A stretch of 64,000 bases of DNA from Selenomonas bovis DSM 23594 (GCF_000381005.1 NZ_KB908380.1:1-64000); one strand, 5' to 3'; positions 24,039-34,263 are shown, counted from the stretch's first letter. Made by a program: numbers and translations. Notes: generated by a model not told the origin, from the sequence alone.

Positions 24039-24722
24039 TCAGGCAAGCTGGACAGGCACGCCCGGGCCCATCGTCGCGCTCACAGTGATGGAGCGGATGT
24101 ACTGGCCTTTCGCTGCTGCCGGCTTGACACGAATCAGCGTATCCATCAGGGCCTGGAAGTTCTGCTGGAGCTTCTCAGCATCGAACGACGCCTTGCCGAT
24201 GACGACATGCACATTGCCTGCCTTATCGGTGCGATATTCGACCTTGCCTGCTTTTACCTCAGAAATTGCCTTCTGAAGATCCATCGTGACCGTACCCAGC
24301 TTCGGGTTCGGCATGAGGCCGCGCGGGCCAAGGATCTTACCGAGACGACCAACCGTGCCCATCATGTCAGGCGTAGCGACCGCGACATCGAAGTCGAGCC
24401 AGCCCCCCTGAATCTTCTGCACGATTTCGTCGGAACCGACGAAGTCTGCGCCAGCAGCCTCCGCCTCCTTGACCTTCTCGCCCTTTGCAAAGACGAGGAC
24501 GCGCTTCGTTTTGCCGGTGCCGTTCGGAAGAACGATAGCACCGCGAACCTGCTGGTCCGGATATTTCGGATCGACGCCGAGACGAACATGGAGCTCGATG
24601 CTCTCATCGAACTTCGCTGTCGCCGTCTTCTTGACGAGGTCCATGGCTTCTGCAGCCGTGTAGAGCTTGCCTGCCTCGACGAGCTTGCAAGCTTCCTGGT
24701 ATTTCTTACCAGCCTTTGCCAT
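24039..24722 (-). CDS. rplA: 50S ribosomal protein L1
   Basis: 227 residues. L1 forms the mobile stalk near the E site and in many bacteria represses its own mRNA. Motifs: [37 protein letters not shown] and [20 protein letters not shown]. It ends the rpmG-secE-nusG-rplK-rplA run, 55 bp after rplK. Confidence 0.97.
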   Translation of the reverse strand: MAKAGKKYQEACKLVEAGKLYTAAEAMDLVKKTATAKFDESIELHVRLGVDPKYPDQQVRGAIVLPNGTGKTKRVLVFAKGEKVKEAEAAGADFVGSDEIVQKIQGGWLDFDVAVATPDMMGTVGRLGKILGPRGLMPNPKLGTVTMDLQKAISEVKAGKVEYRTDKAGNVHVVIGKASFDAEKLQQNFQALMDTLIRVKPAAAKGQYIRSITVSATMGPGVPVQLA

Positions 24723-24777
24723 TTCCTATACTCCTCTCGTGGTCATAACGGTACATGCCTCCCACGGGTGAGATGTC

Positions 24778-25203
24778 TCAGTCGACAATCTCGATGCCCA
24801 TGCTGCGCGCCGTACCCTCGATCATGCGGGTAGCAGCATCGATGTCTGCAGCGTTGAGGTCTTTCATTTTGAGCTCAGCAATCTTCTGCGCTTCTGCGCG
24901 CGGGAGCTTCGCGACTTTCGTCTTATTCGGCTCACCCGATGCCTTGTCAATCTTGGCAGCCTTCTTCAGGAGAACAGCCGCCGGCGGCGTCTTCGTGATG
25001 AACGTGAAGGAACGATCTTCATAGACCGTAATCACGACCGGAATCACGAGACCTGCCTGTGCTTTCGTGCGCTCATTGAACTCCTTGCAGAAGCCCATGA
25101 TGTTGACGCCTGCCTGGCCGAGTGCCGGACCTACTGGAGGTGCCGGATTCGCCTTGCCGGCGACGACCTGCAGCTTTACGATTTTAGAAACCTTTTTTGC
25201 CAT
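24778..25203 (-). CDS. rplK: 50S ribosomal protein L11
   Basis: 141 residues, the standard length. L11 binds the GTPase-associated region of 23S r[38 protein letters not shown] and the C-terminal [14 protein letters not shown] are diagnostic. AAGGAGGTGG lies upstream of the ATG, and nusG ends 26 bp before it. Confidence 0.98.
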   Translation of the reverse strand: MAKKVSKIVKLQVVAGKANPAPPVGPALGQAGVNIMGFCKEFNERTKAQAGLVIPVVITVYEDRSFTFITKTPPAAVLLKKAAKIDKASGEPNKTKVAKLPRAEAQKIAELKMKDLNAADIDAATRMIEGTARSMGIEIVD

Positions 25204-25229
25204 GTGTTTTCCACCTCCTTAAAGGGAAG

Positions 25230-25799
25230 TCAGATTTTCTCGACTTCATCGAAGCCAAGTTCCACCGGAGTCTCCGATCCGCCAAACATCTCGGCAAGGA
25301 CGGTAAGCCGCCCCTTCTCCATATCAATCGTGGAGACTCTCGCCGTGAAGTTTTCGAAGCTTCCGGAAGTAATGCGGACAGAATCACCGACCTCGACATC
25401 GAGGACCGGCCGCTTCTCTGTCTCGCCCATGGAGCCCAGGATGCGCTGTGCTTCCGCATCCGTCAGAGGTATCGGCTCTTTGTTGTCGGAACCAACGAAG
25501 CCCGTCACGCCTGTCGTATTGCGCACGACATACCAGCTGCGCGGGTTGACAATCATATCAACGAGCACGTAGCCGGGGAAAATCTTCCGTTTGACGACCT
25601 TGCGGCGTCCATTCGCCTCCTCGACGACATCCTCCGTCGGTACGACGACATTGAAAATCTTGTTTTCCATGCCGGCGGAATGCACCTTGCTCTCAAGATC
25701 CGTCTTGACCTTGTTCTCATAGCCTGAGTACGTATGGATGACGTACCAGGCACGCTTGGCTTCCTTCTCCGCCTTTCCGGCCTCGTTTTGTGATTCCAT
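25230..25799 (-). CDS. nusG: Transcription termination/antitermination factor NusG
   Basis: 189 residues from the ATG at 25799, where GGGAG lies about 7 nt upstream. An ATG 18 bp further up precedes that site. NusG binds RNA polymerase and affects pausing and termination. The NGN domain shows RAWYVIHTYSGYENKVK and FPGYVLVDM; the KOW domain (VEVGDSVRITSGSFENF) closes the protein. Confidence 0.97.
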   Translation of the reverse strand: MESQNEAGKAEKEAKRAWYVIHTYSGYENKVKTDLESKVHSAGMENKIFNVVVPTEDVVEEANGRRKVVKRKIFPGYVLVDMIVNPRSWYVVRNTTGVTGFVGSDNKEPIPLTDAEAQRILGSMGETEKRPVLDVEVGDSVRITSGSFENFTARVSTIDMEKGRLTVLAEMFGGSETPVELGFDEVEKI

Positions 25800-25818
25800 T
25801 TGGTTTCTCCCAGCCATC

Positions 25819-26040
25819 TTATCTCAGAATGATGTGGAACAATCTCGCGAAGAACGTATCGCACACCCAGATGAGCGCGCAGACAATCGCCACGGCGATG
25901 CCGACGACACACGTATAAGTGACGAGCTCTTTCTTGCTCGACCACGATACCTTTTTCATCTCGGCAACGACTTCCCGCAGAAATTCCACGAGACCCGTCC
26001 CCTGCGACGAAGACGATTTAGCGTCTGACAAATTCTTCAC
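25819..26040 (-). CDS. secE: Preprotein translocase subunit SecE
   Basis: 73 residues, single-helix type. The cytoplasmic amphipathic segment (FLREVVAEMKKVSWSSKKEL) is typical of SecE, followed by one membrane helix (TYTCVVGIAVAIVCALIWV). It stabilises the SecY channel. The frame starts with GTG at 26040, but AGGA lies only 2 nt before it. A TTG three codons later is a possible alternative. It sits 24 bp after rpmG. Confidence 0.92.
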   Translation of the reverse strand: MKNLSDAKSSSSQGTGLVEFLREVVAEMKKVSWSSKKELVTYTCVVGIAVAIVCALIWVCDTFFARLFHIILR

Positions 26041-26064
26041 ATCCTGTCTGCTGCCACGAAGCCC

Positions 26065-26214
26065 TTACTTCGTTTCCTTATGAACCGTGTGCTTCTTGCA
26101 GAACTTGCAGTACTTGTTCATCTCAAGCCGGTCCGGGTTGTTCTTCTTGTTCTTGTTGGTGCGGTAGTTGCGGCTATGGCACTCCGTGCACTCCAACGTG
26201 ATATTGTTGCGCAT
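26065..26214 (-). CDS. rpmG: 50S ribosomal protein L33
   Basis: 49 residues: starts [17 protein letters not shown] and ends HTVHKETK. Two CxxC pairs (ECTEC, CKFC) make this the zinc-binding form. GGGGTGG lies about 8 nt before the ATG. First gene of the rif cluster, directly behind a strong promoter. Confidence 0.95.
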   Translation of the reverse strand: MRNNITLECTECHSRNYRTNKNKKNNPDRLEMNKYCKFCKKHTVHKETK

Positions 26215-26275
26215 TCCTGTTTCCACCCCTTACGTCGCGGATTATGACTCTCCTGATTGAAAACGTCACTAATAT

Positions 26276-26304
26276 AATTTAGCACACCTATCTGTGCGTG
26301 TCAA
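26276..26304 (-). promoter_or_regulatory. Promoter of rpmG-secE-nusG-rplKA
   Basis: Minus strand: TTGACA (26299-26304), 17 bp spacer, TAAATT (26276-26281). It lies between the tRNA-array terminator and rpmG. Confidence 0.7.
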
Positions 26305-26363
26305 CCTGAATTTCGCTGCACGCAAAGAAGTCGAAGCCCTCCTGTGTGCAGCGTGATCCAGGC

Positions 26364-26390
26364 ATAAATAAAACCCCTGAAAAGAGGGGT
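26364..26390 (-). terminator. Terminator of the tRNA array
   Basis: Minus strand: ACCCCTCTTTTCAGGGGT with TTTTATTTAT following, 12 bp after tRNA-Met. It separates the tRNA array from the rif cluster. Confidence 0.8.
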
Positions 26391-26402
26391 CTGTCATCGT
26401 CT

Positions 26403-26479
26403 TGGTGGCGGCACAGAGATTTGAACTCCGGACACTGCGGGTATGAACCGCATGCTCTAGCCAACTGAGCTATGCCGCC
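26403..26479 (-). tRNA. tRNA-Met (CAT), elongator
   Basis: 77 nt with encoded CCA. Acceptor GGCGGCA pairs with TGCCGCC and the anticodon loop is TTCATAC. It lacks the initiator features, so it is elongator Met. A tRNA-Ile with modified CAT anticodon is possible but less likely. Confidence 0.88.
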
Positions 26480-26485
26480 TCTATC

Positions 26486-26561
26486 TGGAGCTGATAACCA
26501 GGATTGAACTGGTGACCTTATCCTTACCAAGGATACGCTCTACCGACTGAGCTATATCAGC
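26486..26561 (-). tRNA. tRNA-Thr (GGT)
   Basis: 76 nt with encoded CCA. Acceptor GCTGATA pairs with TATCAGC; the anticodon loop is TTGGTAA. Second from the end of the four-tRNA array. Confidence 0.93.
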
Positions 26562-26572
26562 GCTTCCATGCT

Positions 26573-26648
<76 letters not shown>

Positions 26649-26701
26649 ATGTTACGGGAAATTTCTTTCCTTATATATAAAACAATATATGTGAGATATC
26701 T

Positions 26702-26777
<76 letters not shown>

Positions 26778-26821
26778 ATGTTGCCGTTCATCATTTATCA
26801 ACTCCCGGCTGACAAGATATT

Positions 26822-26850
26822 ATTATAGTGCAGGGCGATATAGATGTCAA
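26822..26850 (-). promoter_or_regulatory. Promoter of the tRNA array
   Basis: Minus strand: TTGACA (26845-26850), 17 bp spacer, TATAAT (26822-26827), a perfect sigma-A consensus, as is usual for stable RNA. Confidence 0.9.
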
Positions 26851-26894
26851 GGGATTTTTTCAACATCTTCAAGGGATTTCAACCGTTCTTCAAT

Positions 26895-26937
26895 TAAAAA
26901 AGGAGGGCGCCGCTCTTTCTTGAGCCATGCGCCCCCT
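26895..26937 (-). terminator. Rho-independent terminator of the phosphofructokinase gene
   Basis: Minus strand: GGGGGCGC ... GCGCCCTCC with an inner GCTC/GAGC stem, followed by TTTTTTAATTG. Confidence 0.88.
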
Positions 26938-26960
26938 GCAGCCGCTTTGCGGCGTCTCCC

Positions 26961-28250
26961 CTATTTCTTCTCGGCCTCCGATGCCGATGTCATCGTCTCC
27001 GGTTTTTCGAAAAGATAAGCGTAACGATTGCGGAATTCCTCCTGCGTCATGCGGTAGGCATTTGCGAGCCCCGGATCGTCGAGGTCGCCTTCCTCAAGGC
27101 GCATCATGAGGCCACGGGCAATCTTGTAGTGAACCGACTCGATGTTGACCTTGCGCACCTTCGTCTTGCCTGTCGCGGGATCCTTGATGTCCTCGAAGCG
27201 CATCGGGATGGCCTTGTTGTCCTGAATCGTGATGAGCGCACCGGAATCCCCCGCCATGAGGAACTGCACAGCGGAATAGCCGAGCGAGCGAGCGTAGTCG
27301 ATATCGTAGGCAATCGGCGCCGTGCAGCGCAGCTCGTAGCCGATCTCCTTATCGATGATGGAAAGCTTGATGCCGAGCTTCTTCGTCTCCGCGAGGACGG
27401 CCTGCTTGAGGATCTCGCCGAAGTCGAGCTCACTGTAGCGGATGTGTCCATGCTCGTCCGTCACGACGGTGCCGAGCTTCTTGAAGTCCTCAGGCGCGAT
27501 CTTCTCGATGATGCCCTCGGCGATGACGGCCACGCCGTAGTTCTTGCCCATGAGGTAGCGCTTGACAATGGAGCCGGTGATGACATCGACGACCTGCTGC
27601 AGCGGGATCTTCTCCTGCGGGAATTCCTCGGGGATGATCGTGAGCGCCGCCCCGGCGCTCCTGCCCATGCCGAGCGCGAGATGACCCGCCGTGCGTCCCA
27701 TCGCGATGGTGAAGTACCAGCGGTTATTCGTCGTGCGCGCATCCTCCATGAGGTTCTCGACCTCCTCCGTACCGAAGGCGCGCGCCGTCTCGAAACCGAA
27801 CGTCGGCACGCCGTCAGGCAGCGGCAGGTCGTTGTCGATCGTCTTCGGCACATGCACGACATTGATCGTGCGCCCCATCTTGCGCGCATAGTCGGAGACA
27901 GCTGCCGAGCTGTACGCCGTATCGTCGCCGCCGATGGTCACGAGATGCGTGACGCCGAGTTCCGTGAGCGTCTCTACCACCGTACGCAGATCCGATTCCT
28001 TCTTCGTCGGATTGAAGCGGCTCATCTTGAGGATGCAGCCGCCCGTCAGATGAATGCGGCTGATATCCTTCGGTTCGAGGCGAATGTAGTTCTTCTCGCC
28101 GCGCGCGAGGCGGGAGAAGCCGTCGTAGATGCCGAGCACATCCCAGCCGTGGCGCGTCGCCTCATTCGTGATGCCGGAAATAACGCTGTTGATGCCCGGC
28201 GCCGGGCCGCCGCCGCAGACAATGGCAATGACGTTCTTGATTCCAATCAT
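26961..28250 (-). CDS. 6-phosphofructokinase, probably pyrophosphate-dependent
   Basis: 429 residues. Converts fructose-6-phosphate to the 1,6-bisphosphate in glycolysis. The donor-site motifs are GGGPAPGIN (13-21), IGGDD (106-110) and PKTIDND (135-141). ATP enzymes usually have Gly at the second Asp of GGDD and Gly in place of the Lys in PKTIDND; Asp and Lys together mark PPi-using enzymes. If so, the reaction is reversible and saves ATP, as in other Negativicutes and Clostridia. AAGGGGG lies upstream of the ATG. The gene is monocistronic, between tRNA-Asn and the tRNA array. Confidence 0.9.
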   Translation of the reverse strand: MIGIKNVIAIVCGGGPAPGINSVISGITNEATRHGWDVLGIYDGFSRLARGEKNYIRLEPKDISRIHLTGGCILKMSRFNPTKKESDLRTVVETLTELGVTHLVTIGGDDTAYSSAAVSDYARKMGRTINVVHVPKTIDNDLPLPDGVPTFGFETARAFGTEEVENLMEDARTTNNRWYFTIAMGRTAGHLALGMGRSAGAALTIIPEEFPQEKIPLQQVVDVITGSIVKRYLMGKNYGVAVIAEGIIEKIAPEDFKKLGTVVTDEHGHIRYSELDFGEILKQAVLAETKKLGIKLSIIDKEIGYELRCTAPIAYDIDYARSLGYSAVQFLMAGDSGALITIQDNKAIPMRFEDIKDPATGKTKVRKVNIESVHYKIARGLMMRLEEGDLDDPGLANAYRMTQEEFRNRYAYLFEKPETMTSASEAEKK

Positions 28251-28370
28251 GAAGAGTCCCCCTTTGCAGGCTGATATTCTTATTTCCTTATGTTTCTCCT
28301 TGTTTTAATTCTCTTTCTTTTTTCTATATCCTTCTTTTTCAGAAAAATTTCCTTGCCCCTGCATGCAATA

Positions 28371-28403
28371 CAAAAAGGCTGCGCAGAACTTGTCTGCGCA
28401 GCC
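28371..28403 (-). terminator. Rho-independent terminator of tRNA-Asn
   Basis: Minus strand: GGCTGCGCAGA CAAG TTCTGCGCAGCC followed by TTTTTG, an 11-bp stem. Confidence 0.9.
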
Positions 28404-28411
28404 ATACTTTC

Positions 28412-28487
28412 TGGCTCCCCGAACAGGATTCGAACCTGTGACAGCCTGATTAACAGTCAGGTGCTCTACCGGCTGAGCTATCGAGGA
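28412..28487 (-). tRNA. tRNA-Asn (GTT)
   Basis: 76 nt with encoded CCA. Acceptor TCCTCGA / TCGGGGA with one T-G pair; the anticodon loop is CTGTTAA. A single gene with its own consensus promoter and terminator. Confidence 0.93.
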
Positions 28488-28505
28488 ATATCAACAACAT
28501 GTGTT

Positions 28506-28534
28506 ATTATAGGAGGATTTTCCATGATTGTCAA
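28506..28534 (-). promoter_or_regulatory. Promoter of tRNA-Asn
   Basis: Minus strand: TTGACA (28529-28534), 17 bp spacer, TATAAT (28506-28511), perfect consensus, about 20 bp before the tRNA. Confidence 0.9.
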
Positions 28535-28596
28535 GTATTTTCTTTCCAACCTCAAGAGAAAGTAACTTTGACCACCATGCACGGGCGTCCGTTGCC

Positions 28597-29712
<1,116 letters not shown>

Positions 29713-29768
29713 GGAGCAGCCCCCTCTCATACTCATCCATGTCATACAGGTCTATGAACATCAATCTT

Positions 29769-31574
29769 TCAATCATCCATTTCTTCTTTGAATTTTCTGG
29801 CCTCCGCGAGCTTCGCCAAGGCCGCCTCCGCCTCGCCCGCGCGGCTGAGCGCCTCCGCCTCGCGGCTGAGCGCCGCGTAGCGGGCGGTGAGGTAGGTGCG
29901 CCGCAGGAGGCGCAGCGAGTCGTCGTAGGCGACGGCCGCCACTCCGGCGTCCTCGCCCTCGACGATGGCGCGGGAGAGTTCCTCCGCGGCCGCCTCATCG
30001 AGCGCCGCGGCGGCGCGGACGGCGTCCCAGGGCTCGCCGCGCGCCGCGCAGTCCCTCAGATAGAGGAACACGCTGCGCTGCACCTCGTCGGGCACCGCTT
30101 CGAGCGGTATCATCGCCTCGACATGCGCGAGCAGCGTGGCATCCTGCCAGACCGCGCGCATCACGATGCGTCCGGCTTTCTGCAGCGCGCTGTCCGCGCG
30201 CCTTGCCGGCGCGCGCCGCACGGCCGCCGCGGCCTCTTCCCGGGCCGGCGGCTGCGCGAGGAAGCGCTGCGGCTCGTGCTGCGCTTTTGCAAGTTCCTCG
30301 CGTACGACGCCCTCATCGAGCAGGAGGGCGCGCGCGAGCCGCTTCGTCTGCTCGCTGCGCTCGGCGGCATTTTTGATGCCGACGAGCACGGGCAGCATCT
30401 CGCGGAGCGCCTGCATCTTGCCCTCTAGCGTATCGTAGCGCACATGAGAGAGCACGTAGCGCAGGCGGTAGTCGACGAGCGGCAGCGCGTGCTCGATGAG
30501 CGTCTGGAACGCCGCCGCGCCGTGCTTCCTGATATACTCGTCCGGATCCTTGCCGTCCGGCACGATGATGACCTTCACGACGGCGCCCGTATCGCGCGCG
30601 ATCGTGAGCGCGCGCACCGTTGCGTTCTGCCCCGCCTCATCACTGTCGTAGCAGAAATCGATCTCCTTCGCGTACCGCAGGAGCTTCTTGCAATGTTCCT
30701 GCGTGAAGGAAGTTCCGAGCGAGGCGACGACATTCCTCACGCCCGCATCAAAGACGGAAATCGCGTCCATGTACCCCTCGACGACGATGGCGCGCCCCTC
30801 CTGGCTGATGGCGCGATGAGAACGGTCCAGTCCGAAGAGCAGACGCCGCTTGTTGAAGAGCACCGTCTCCTTCGTATTGAGGTACTTCGGCTTGCTGTCG
30901 TCAAGCACGCGCCCGCCGAAGCCGACGATGCGCCCGCGCTCATCCGCGATGGGGATCATCACGCGATGGCGGAACCTGTCGTAGACGCCGCCCTCGCGCC
31001 GCTGCTGCGCGAGTCCGCACTCGACGAGATACGCCTCCGGCACGCCGCGCTTCAGGAACGCGCTCGTGAGCTTATCCCACGCGTCCGGCGCGTAGCCGAG
31101 GCTGAACTCCTCGATGGTCTCCGCTGAGATGCCGCGCCCGGCGAAATACGCCTTGCCCTCCTCGCCGTAATGCGTCATGACGAGACAGTTGTGGAAGAAC
31201 GTCCGCGCCATCTCATTGACCTTCAGGAGATCCTGGAGCTTCTGCTCGCGCTCTCGCTCCTGCGGAGACTTCGGACGCTCGGGAATCGGTATCCCCAGTT
31301 TCTCTGCCTGCAGCTTGATGGCCTCGAAATAGCTCACATTCTCTATGAGCGACAAGAACTTGAAGACATTGCCACCTGCATGACAGCCGAAGCAATAAAA
31401 AAATCCCTTATCGGGAACGACCGAGAACGACGGCGTATGTTCCTGATGAAACGGACAGCAGCCCCAGAACCGGCCGCCCTTGCGCTTGAGCGCGACATAC
31501 TGGGAGACGACGGCTACAATATCAGAGGACTGCTCGACGCGTTCCACGAACTCATCCATCTCTGCACTGCGCAT
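29769..31574 (-). CDS. dnaG: DNA primase DnaG
   Basis: 601 residues from the ATG at 31574 with GGAGGG upstream; the frame stays open to 31682 but without support. The CHC2 zinc finger (Cys40, His43, Cys61, Cys64) is intact. The catalytic core shows FGGRVLDDSKPKYLN and the Toprim stretches IVVEGYMDAIS and DFCYDSDEAGQNA. The C-terminal helicase-binding part (about 430-601) is Ala/Glu-rich. It synthesises primers at the fork. An IS element has inserted about 70 bp upstream, close to where a promoter would lie. Confidence 0.97.
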   Translation of the reverse strand: MRSAEMDEFVERVEQSSDIVAVVSQYVALKRKGGRFWGCCPFHQEHTPSFSVVPDKGFFYCFGCHAGGNVFKFLSLIENVSYFEAIKLQAEKLGIPIPERPKSPQEREREQKLQDLLKVNEMARTFFHNCLVMTHYGEEGKAYFAGRGISAETIEEFSLGYAPDAWDKLTSAFLKRGVPEAYLVECGLAQQRREGGVYDRFRHRVMIPIADERGRIVGFGGRVLDDSKPKYLNTKETVLFNKRRLLFGLDRSHRAISQEGRAIVVEGYMDAISVFDAGVRNVVASLGTSFTQEHCKKLLRYAKEIDFCYDSDEAGQNATVRALTIARDTGAVVKVIIVPDGKDPDEYIRKHGAAAFQTLIEHALPLVDYRLRYVLSHVRYDTLEGKMQALREMLPVLVGIKNAAERSEQTKRLARALLLDEGVVREELAKAQHEPQRFLAQPPAREEAAAAVRRAPARRADSALQKAGRIVMRAVWQDATLLAHVEAMIPLEAVPDEVQRSVFLYLRDCAARGEPWDAVRAAAALDEAAAEELSRAIVEGEDAGVAAVAYDDSLRLLRRTYLTARYAALSREAEALSRAGEAEAALAKLAEARKFKEEMDD

Positions 31575-31603
31575 TGTCTTCCCTCCGTCAAGGTATATAT
31601 ATT

Positions 31604-31629
31604 CACCACAAAATGGAAATTTCCTTTTT
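31604..31629 (-). repeat. Direct repeat left of the IS element, promoter-like
   Basis: A 26-bp sequence (core AAAATGGAAATTTCCTTTTT) repeated exactly at 32783-32808 on the other side of the IS. On the minus strand TTTCCA, a 16-bp gap and TATACC follow toward dnaG, so this copy may serve as the present dnaG promoter. Confidence 0.75.
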
Positions 31630-31645
31630 GTAGGAAAGTCAATGA

Positions 31646-32765
31646 TGTGACACCAGAAAAAATCATACGGAAACGTCCCCATAGATGAAATCCATAATGT
31701 TTTCCGGCAACTTCGGAGCTTTTCTGGGAGAGCTTATAGGCATCAGCTTCTTCGTCATCTCTTCAGGCGTGAGCCAGCTGAGGACACGCGAGGGAATACG
31801 GTTGGAACGATATAGGTAGTTGGACATCTGATATAGAAGATCATTGTAAGAGTAGAAGCTCAGATGATTGTAAAAGCGCTCCTGGTCGTTCCTGTGGCTG
31901 CGTTCCACCTTTCCGTTGTGGCGAGGCGTTCTTGGACGTATGAGCTTGTGCTCAATGCAGATCTTCTGGCAGAGGGCGTCCATGGGATGGATGCGGTCCG
32001 TCTTCCTTGTGTAAGTGAACTCCGAGCCATTGTCGGTCTGGATGATTGCAGGAACGTACTTGAAGAAAAGGATGGCCCTTCTGATGAAATCGCAGGTGGA
32101 GGCACTGCTCTGCTCCATGTAGGGGTAGATGAAGCGCTTGCGCGCAGCCTCGTCGATCATCGTATATTGGTAGAATTTCTGCCCGTCCTGACTGGCATAG
32201 CAGGTAGCCGGGACGTATTTGACATCCATCTGCCATTTGACGCCCAGGGAGGTGGGAGTATCATAGGGCATAGGGACATGCTTTTCCTTCGTGCTGGCAG
32301 CTTTTCCGGGGCGCAAGCCAAGGCGTATGAGGAGACGGCGCAAGGAGCCGGGATGGCGGTGGTAGCCCTTTTTACGGTGCAGCTTCCACCAGAGTTCAGG
32401 ACAGGATATGTCAGGCGTACGCCTGACAAGATTTCTGACCCACTTGATTTCCTCCGGGGTATGCGAATTGGGATGAGGCGTACGGGGGCGGTGAGAATGA
32501 TCCATAAGGCTACCGGGCGTACCGTCGTAGCGCTTGTTCCAGCGAAGGAGAGAAGATTTGGAAACCTTGTATCGTCGGCAAACGAAAGAGATGTCATGTT
32601 CCGAACGATAAAGTTTCACAGCATGGATGCGGGTGTGAAGTTCGTGTGGCAGATAACGCTTGATTGGTGTTATAATGGACATGCGATTAAATCTCCTTTT
32701 TGTGTTTTTGACCAATTACATCTTAGGGGATTTAATCGCTTTTGTATATAGCCTTCGGTGTCACA
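31646..32765 (-). mobile_element. IS481-like insertion sequence
   Basis: About 1.12 kb, bounded by inverted repeats TGTGACACC (31646-31654) and GGTGTCACA (32757-32765); GATGTGACACC matches if two outer bases are counted. It contains one DDE transposase gene and no passenger. I see no clear target duplication directly at the ends. It lies between dgt and dnaG. Confidence 0.8.
31663..32682 (-). CDS. DDE transposase, IS481-like (rve integrase core)
   Basis: 339 residues from the ATG at 32682 with AGGAG 10 nt upstream. The N-terminal helix-turn-helix (about 14-52, VCRRYKVSKSSLLRWNKRY) is followed by an integrase core with Asp153 (WQMDVKYV), Asp217 (IIQTDNGSEFT) and Glu260 (HNGKVERSHRND), so the D-D-E triad is complete. 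The frame is intact and the stop lies 9 bp inside the left end, so the element may be active. Confidence 0.9.
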   Translation of the reverse strand: MSIITPIKRYLPHELHTRIHAVKLYRSEHDISFVCRRYKVSKSSLLRWNKRYDGTPGSLMDHSHRPRTPHPNSHTPEEIKWVRNLVRRTPDISCPELWWKLHRKKGYHRHPGSLRRLLIRLGLRPGKAASTKEKHVPMPYDTPTSLGVKWQMDVKYVPATCYASQDGQKFYQYTMIDEAARKRFIYPYMEQSSASTCDFIRRAILFFKYVPAIIQTDNGSEFTYTRKTDRIHPMDALCQKICIEHKLIRPRTPRHNGKVERSHRNDQERFYNHLSFYSYNDLLYQMSNYLYRSNRIPSRVLSWLTPEEMTKKLMPISSPRKAPKLPENIMDFIYGDVSV

Positions 32766-32782
32766 TCTATTGTATACCTACA

Positions 32783-32808
32783 CACCACAAAATGGAAATT
32801 TCCTTTTT
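32783..32808 (-). repeat. Direct repeat right of the IS element, promoter-like
   Basis: The exact 26-bp partner of 31604-31629. On the minus strand TTTCCA, a 16-bp gap and TATACA (overlapping TACAAT) follow, pointing into the IS. The flanks beyond the 26 bp also share GTATA, so the duplicated block is about 37 bp with an altered centre. The rest of 32809-32978 shows no gene. Confidence 0.75.
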
Positions 32809-32978
32809 CTCTTGACAAAAATAATTCTTTGATTCCCATGAAATTTTTCCTGCCCGCCGGCGAATGCCGCAGAGCCACGCCGCCGCGCGTCTCCTACCGC
32901 TTGTAAAAGCAGCGCCGCGCTGCCTCCGGGAGGGAGTGCCGCAGTCCGCAACCGCGTCCCGCGATCTCTCTGCGGCGC

Positions 32979-33977
32979 TCAGTGCACCATGAGCCCGACC
33001 GGCGGCATGAAAATCTCGTTGAAGAGCTGCACCGCGTAGCTGTCCGTGAGCCCTGCCACATAGTCCGTGACCGTCTGCTGACGTCCCCAGCACGCCTCGC
33101 GCGCCGCGAACTCCTGCGGCAGCGCATCGAAATGCGAGAGGAAGTAGCCATAGAGCTCCCGCAGCACGAACGTCGCCTGCCGCCGTTCGTGCGCGAGCAC
33201 ATCCGAGCGATAGATACGCTCGAACATGAACGAGCGGAACACATCCATGGCCTCCTTGCAGGCCGCCCCCTGCAGGATGTCGTCCTTCCCCGCGGACGCC
33301 GTAATCATATCGGCAACCATGCTCGTGATCATATGCGAGGTATCCGTGCCGAGGCGCTCGTAGACGACCTGCGGCAGATCGCCGGGTTTCAGCAGCCCCG
33401 CGCGCAGGCTGTCGTCGTAGTCATGCGCGAGATAGGCGATGCGGTCCGCCGTGCGCACGATGCGCCCCTCGAGCGTCTTGGGGAGGTGCTTGCCCGTATG
33501 GTTCACGATGCCGTCCTTGACTTCGCGCGTGAGATTGAGCCCTTTACCGCCCTTCTCGAGGAATTCGACGACGCGCAGGCTCTGCTCGTTGTGCGCGAAA
33601 TGCCCCGTGAGCTCCGCCATCGCCGCCTCGCCCGCGTGGCCGAACGGCGTGTGCCCCACATCGTGCCCGAGCGCGATGGCCTCCGCGAGATCCTCATTGA
33701 GCCGGAGCCCGCGCGCGATCGTGCGCGAGATCTGCGAGACCTCGAGGCTGTGCGTCATGCGCGTGCGGTAGTGATCGCCCGCGACGATGTAGACCTGCGT
33801 CTTGTGCTTGAGCCGGCGGAACGACTTCGAGTGCAGGATGCGGTCGCGGTCGCGCTGGAACTTCGTGCGGAACGGACACTCCTCCATCGGCTCCTTCCGG
33901 CGGGCCTCGCGGCTCTTCGCTGCAAATTCAGAAAGGAACTCATACTCGAGCGCCTCCGATCTCTCCCTCACGTTCAT
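32979..33977 (-). CDS. dgt: Deoxyguanosinetriphosphate triphosphohydrolase-like protein
   Basis: 332 residues. HD-domain enzyme that hydrolyses dNTPs to nucleosides and triphosphate. The start of the catalytic domain is FQRDRDRILHSKSFRRLKHK, with metal ligands His76 (RTRMTHSLEV) and His105-Asp106 (GHDVGHTPFGHAGE), and a later Asp in AYLAHDYDD. GAGGTG lies upstream of the ATG. In related genomes dgt precedes dnaG-rpoD directly; here the IS separates them. No clear terminator follows. Confidence 0.93.
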   Translation of the reverse strand: MNVRERSEALEYEFLSEFAAKSREARRKEPMEECPFRTKFQRDRDRILHSKSFRRLKHKTQVYIVAGDHYRTRMTHSLEVSQISRTIARGLRLNEDLAEAIALGHDVGHTPFGHAGEAAMAELTGHFAHNEQSLRVVEFLEKGGKGLNLTREVKDGIVNHTGKHLPKTLEGRIVRTADRIAYLAHDYDDSLRAGLLKPGDLPQVVYERLGTDTSHMITSMVADMITASAGKDDILQGAACKEAMDVFRSFMFERIYRSDVLAHERRQATFVLRELYGYFLSHFDALPQEFAAREACWGRQQTVTDYVAGLTDSYAVQLFNEIFMPPVGLMVH

Positions 33978-34121
33978 CCCCGCACCTCTTCTCTCTGCAG
34001 TATCTATTCATTCTATTAAACATCCGCGGCCAAAATCCTGCCTGGCACGCAGAAAAAGCAAACTTGCCTCCCCCGCTGCCGCCCTGACAGGCAACGCGCG
34101 CAGCCAGGCGGCCGCAAGATA

Positions 34122-34154
34122 CGAAAAGCACCCTATCGATAACGATAGAGTGCT
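34122..34154 (-). terminator. Rho-independent terminator of tRNA-Lys
   Basis: Minus strand: AGCACTCTATCG TTAT CGATAGGGTGCT followed by TTTTCG. A 12-bp stem with one wobble pair. Confidence 0.85.
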
Positions 34155-34186
34155 ATCAAAGCCCACCCATGGGCTGCATGTTCAAA

Positions 34187-34263
<77 letters not shown>

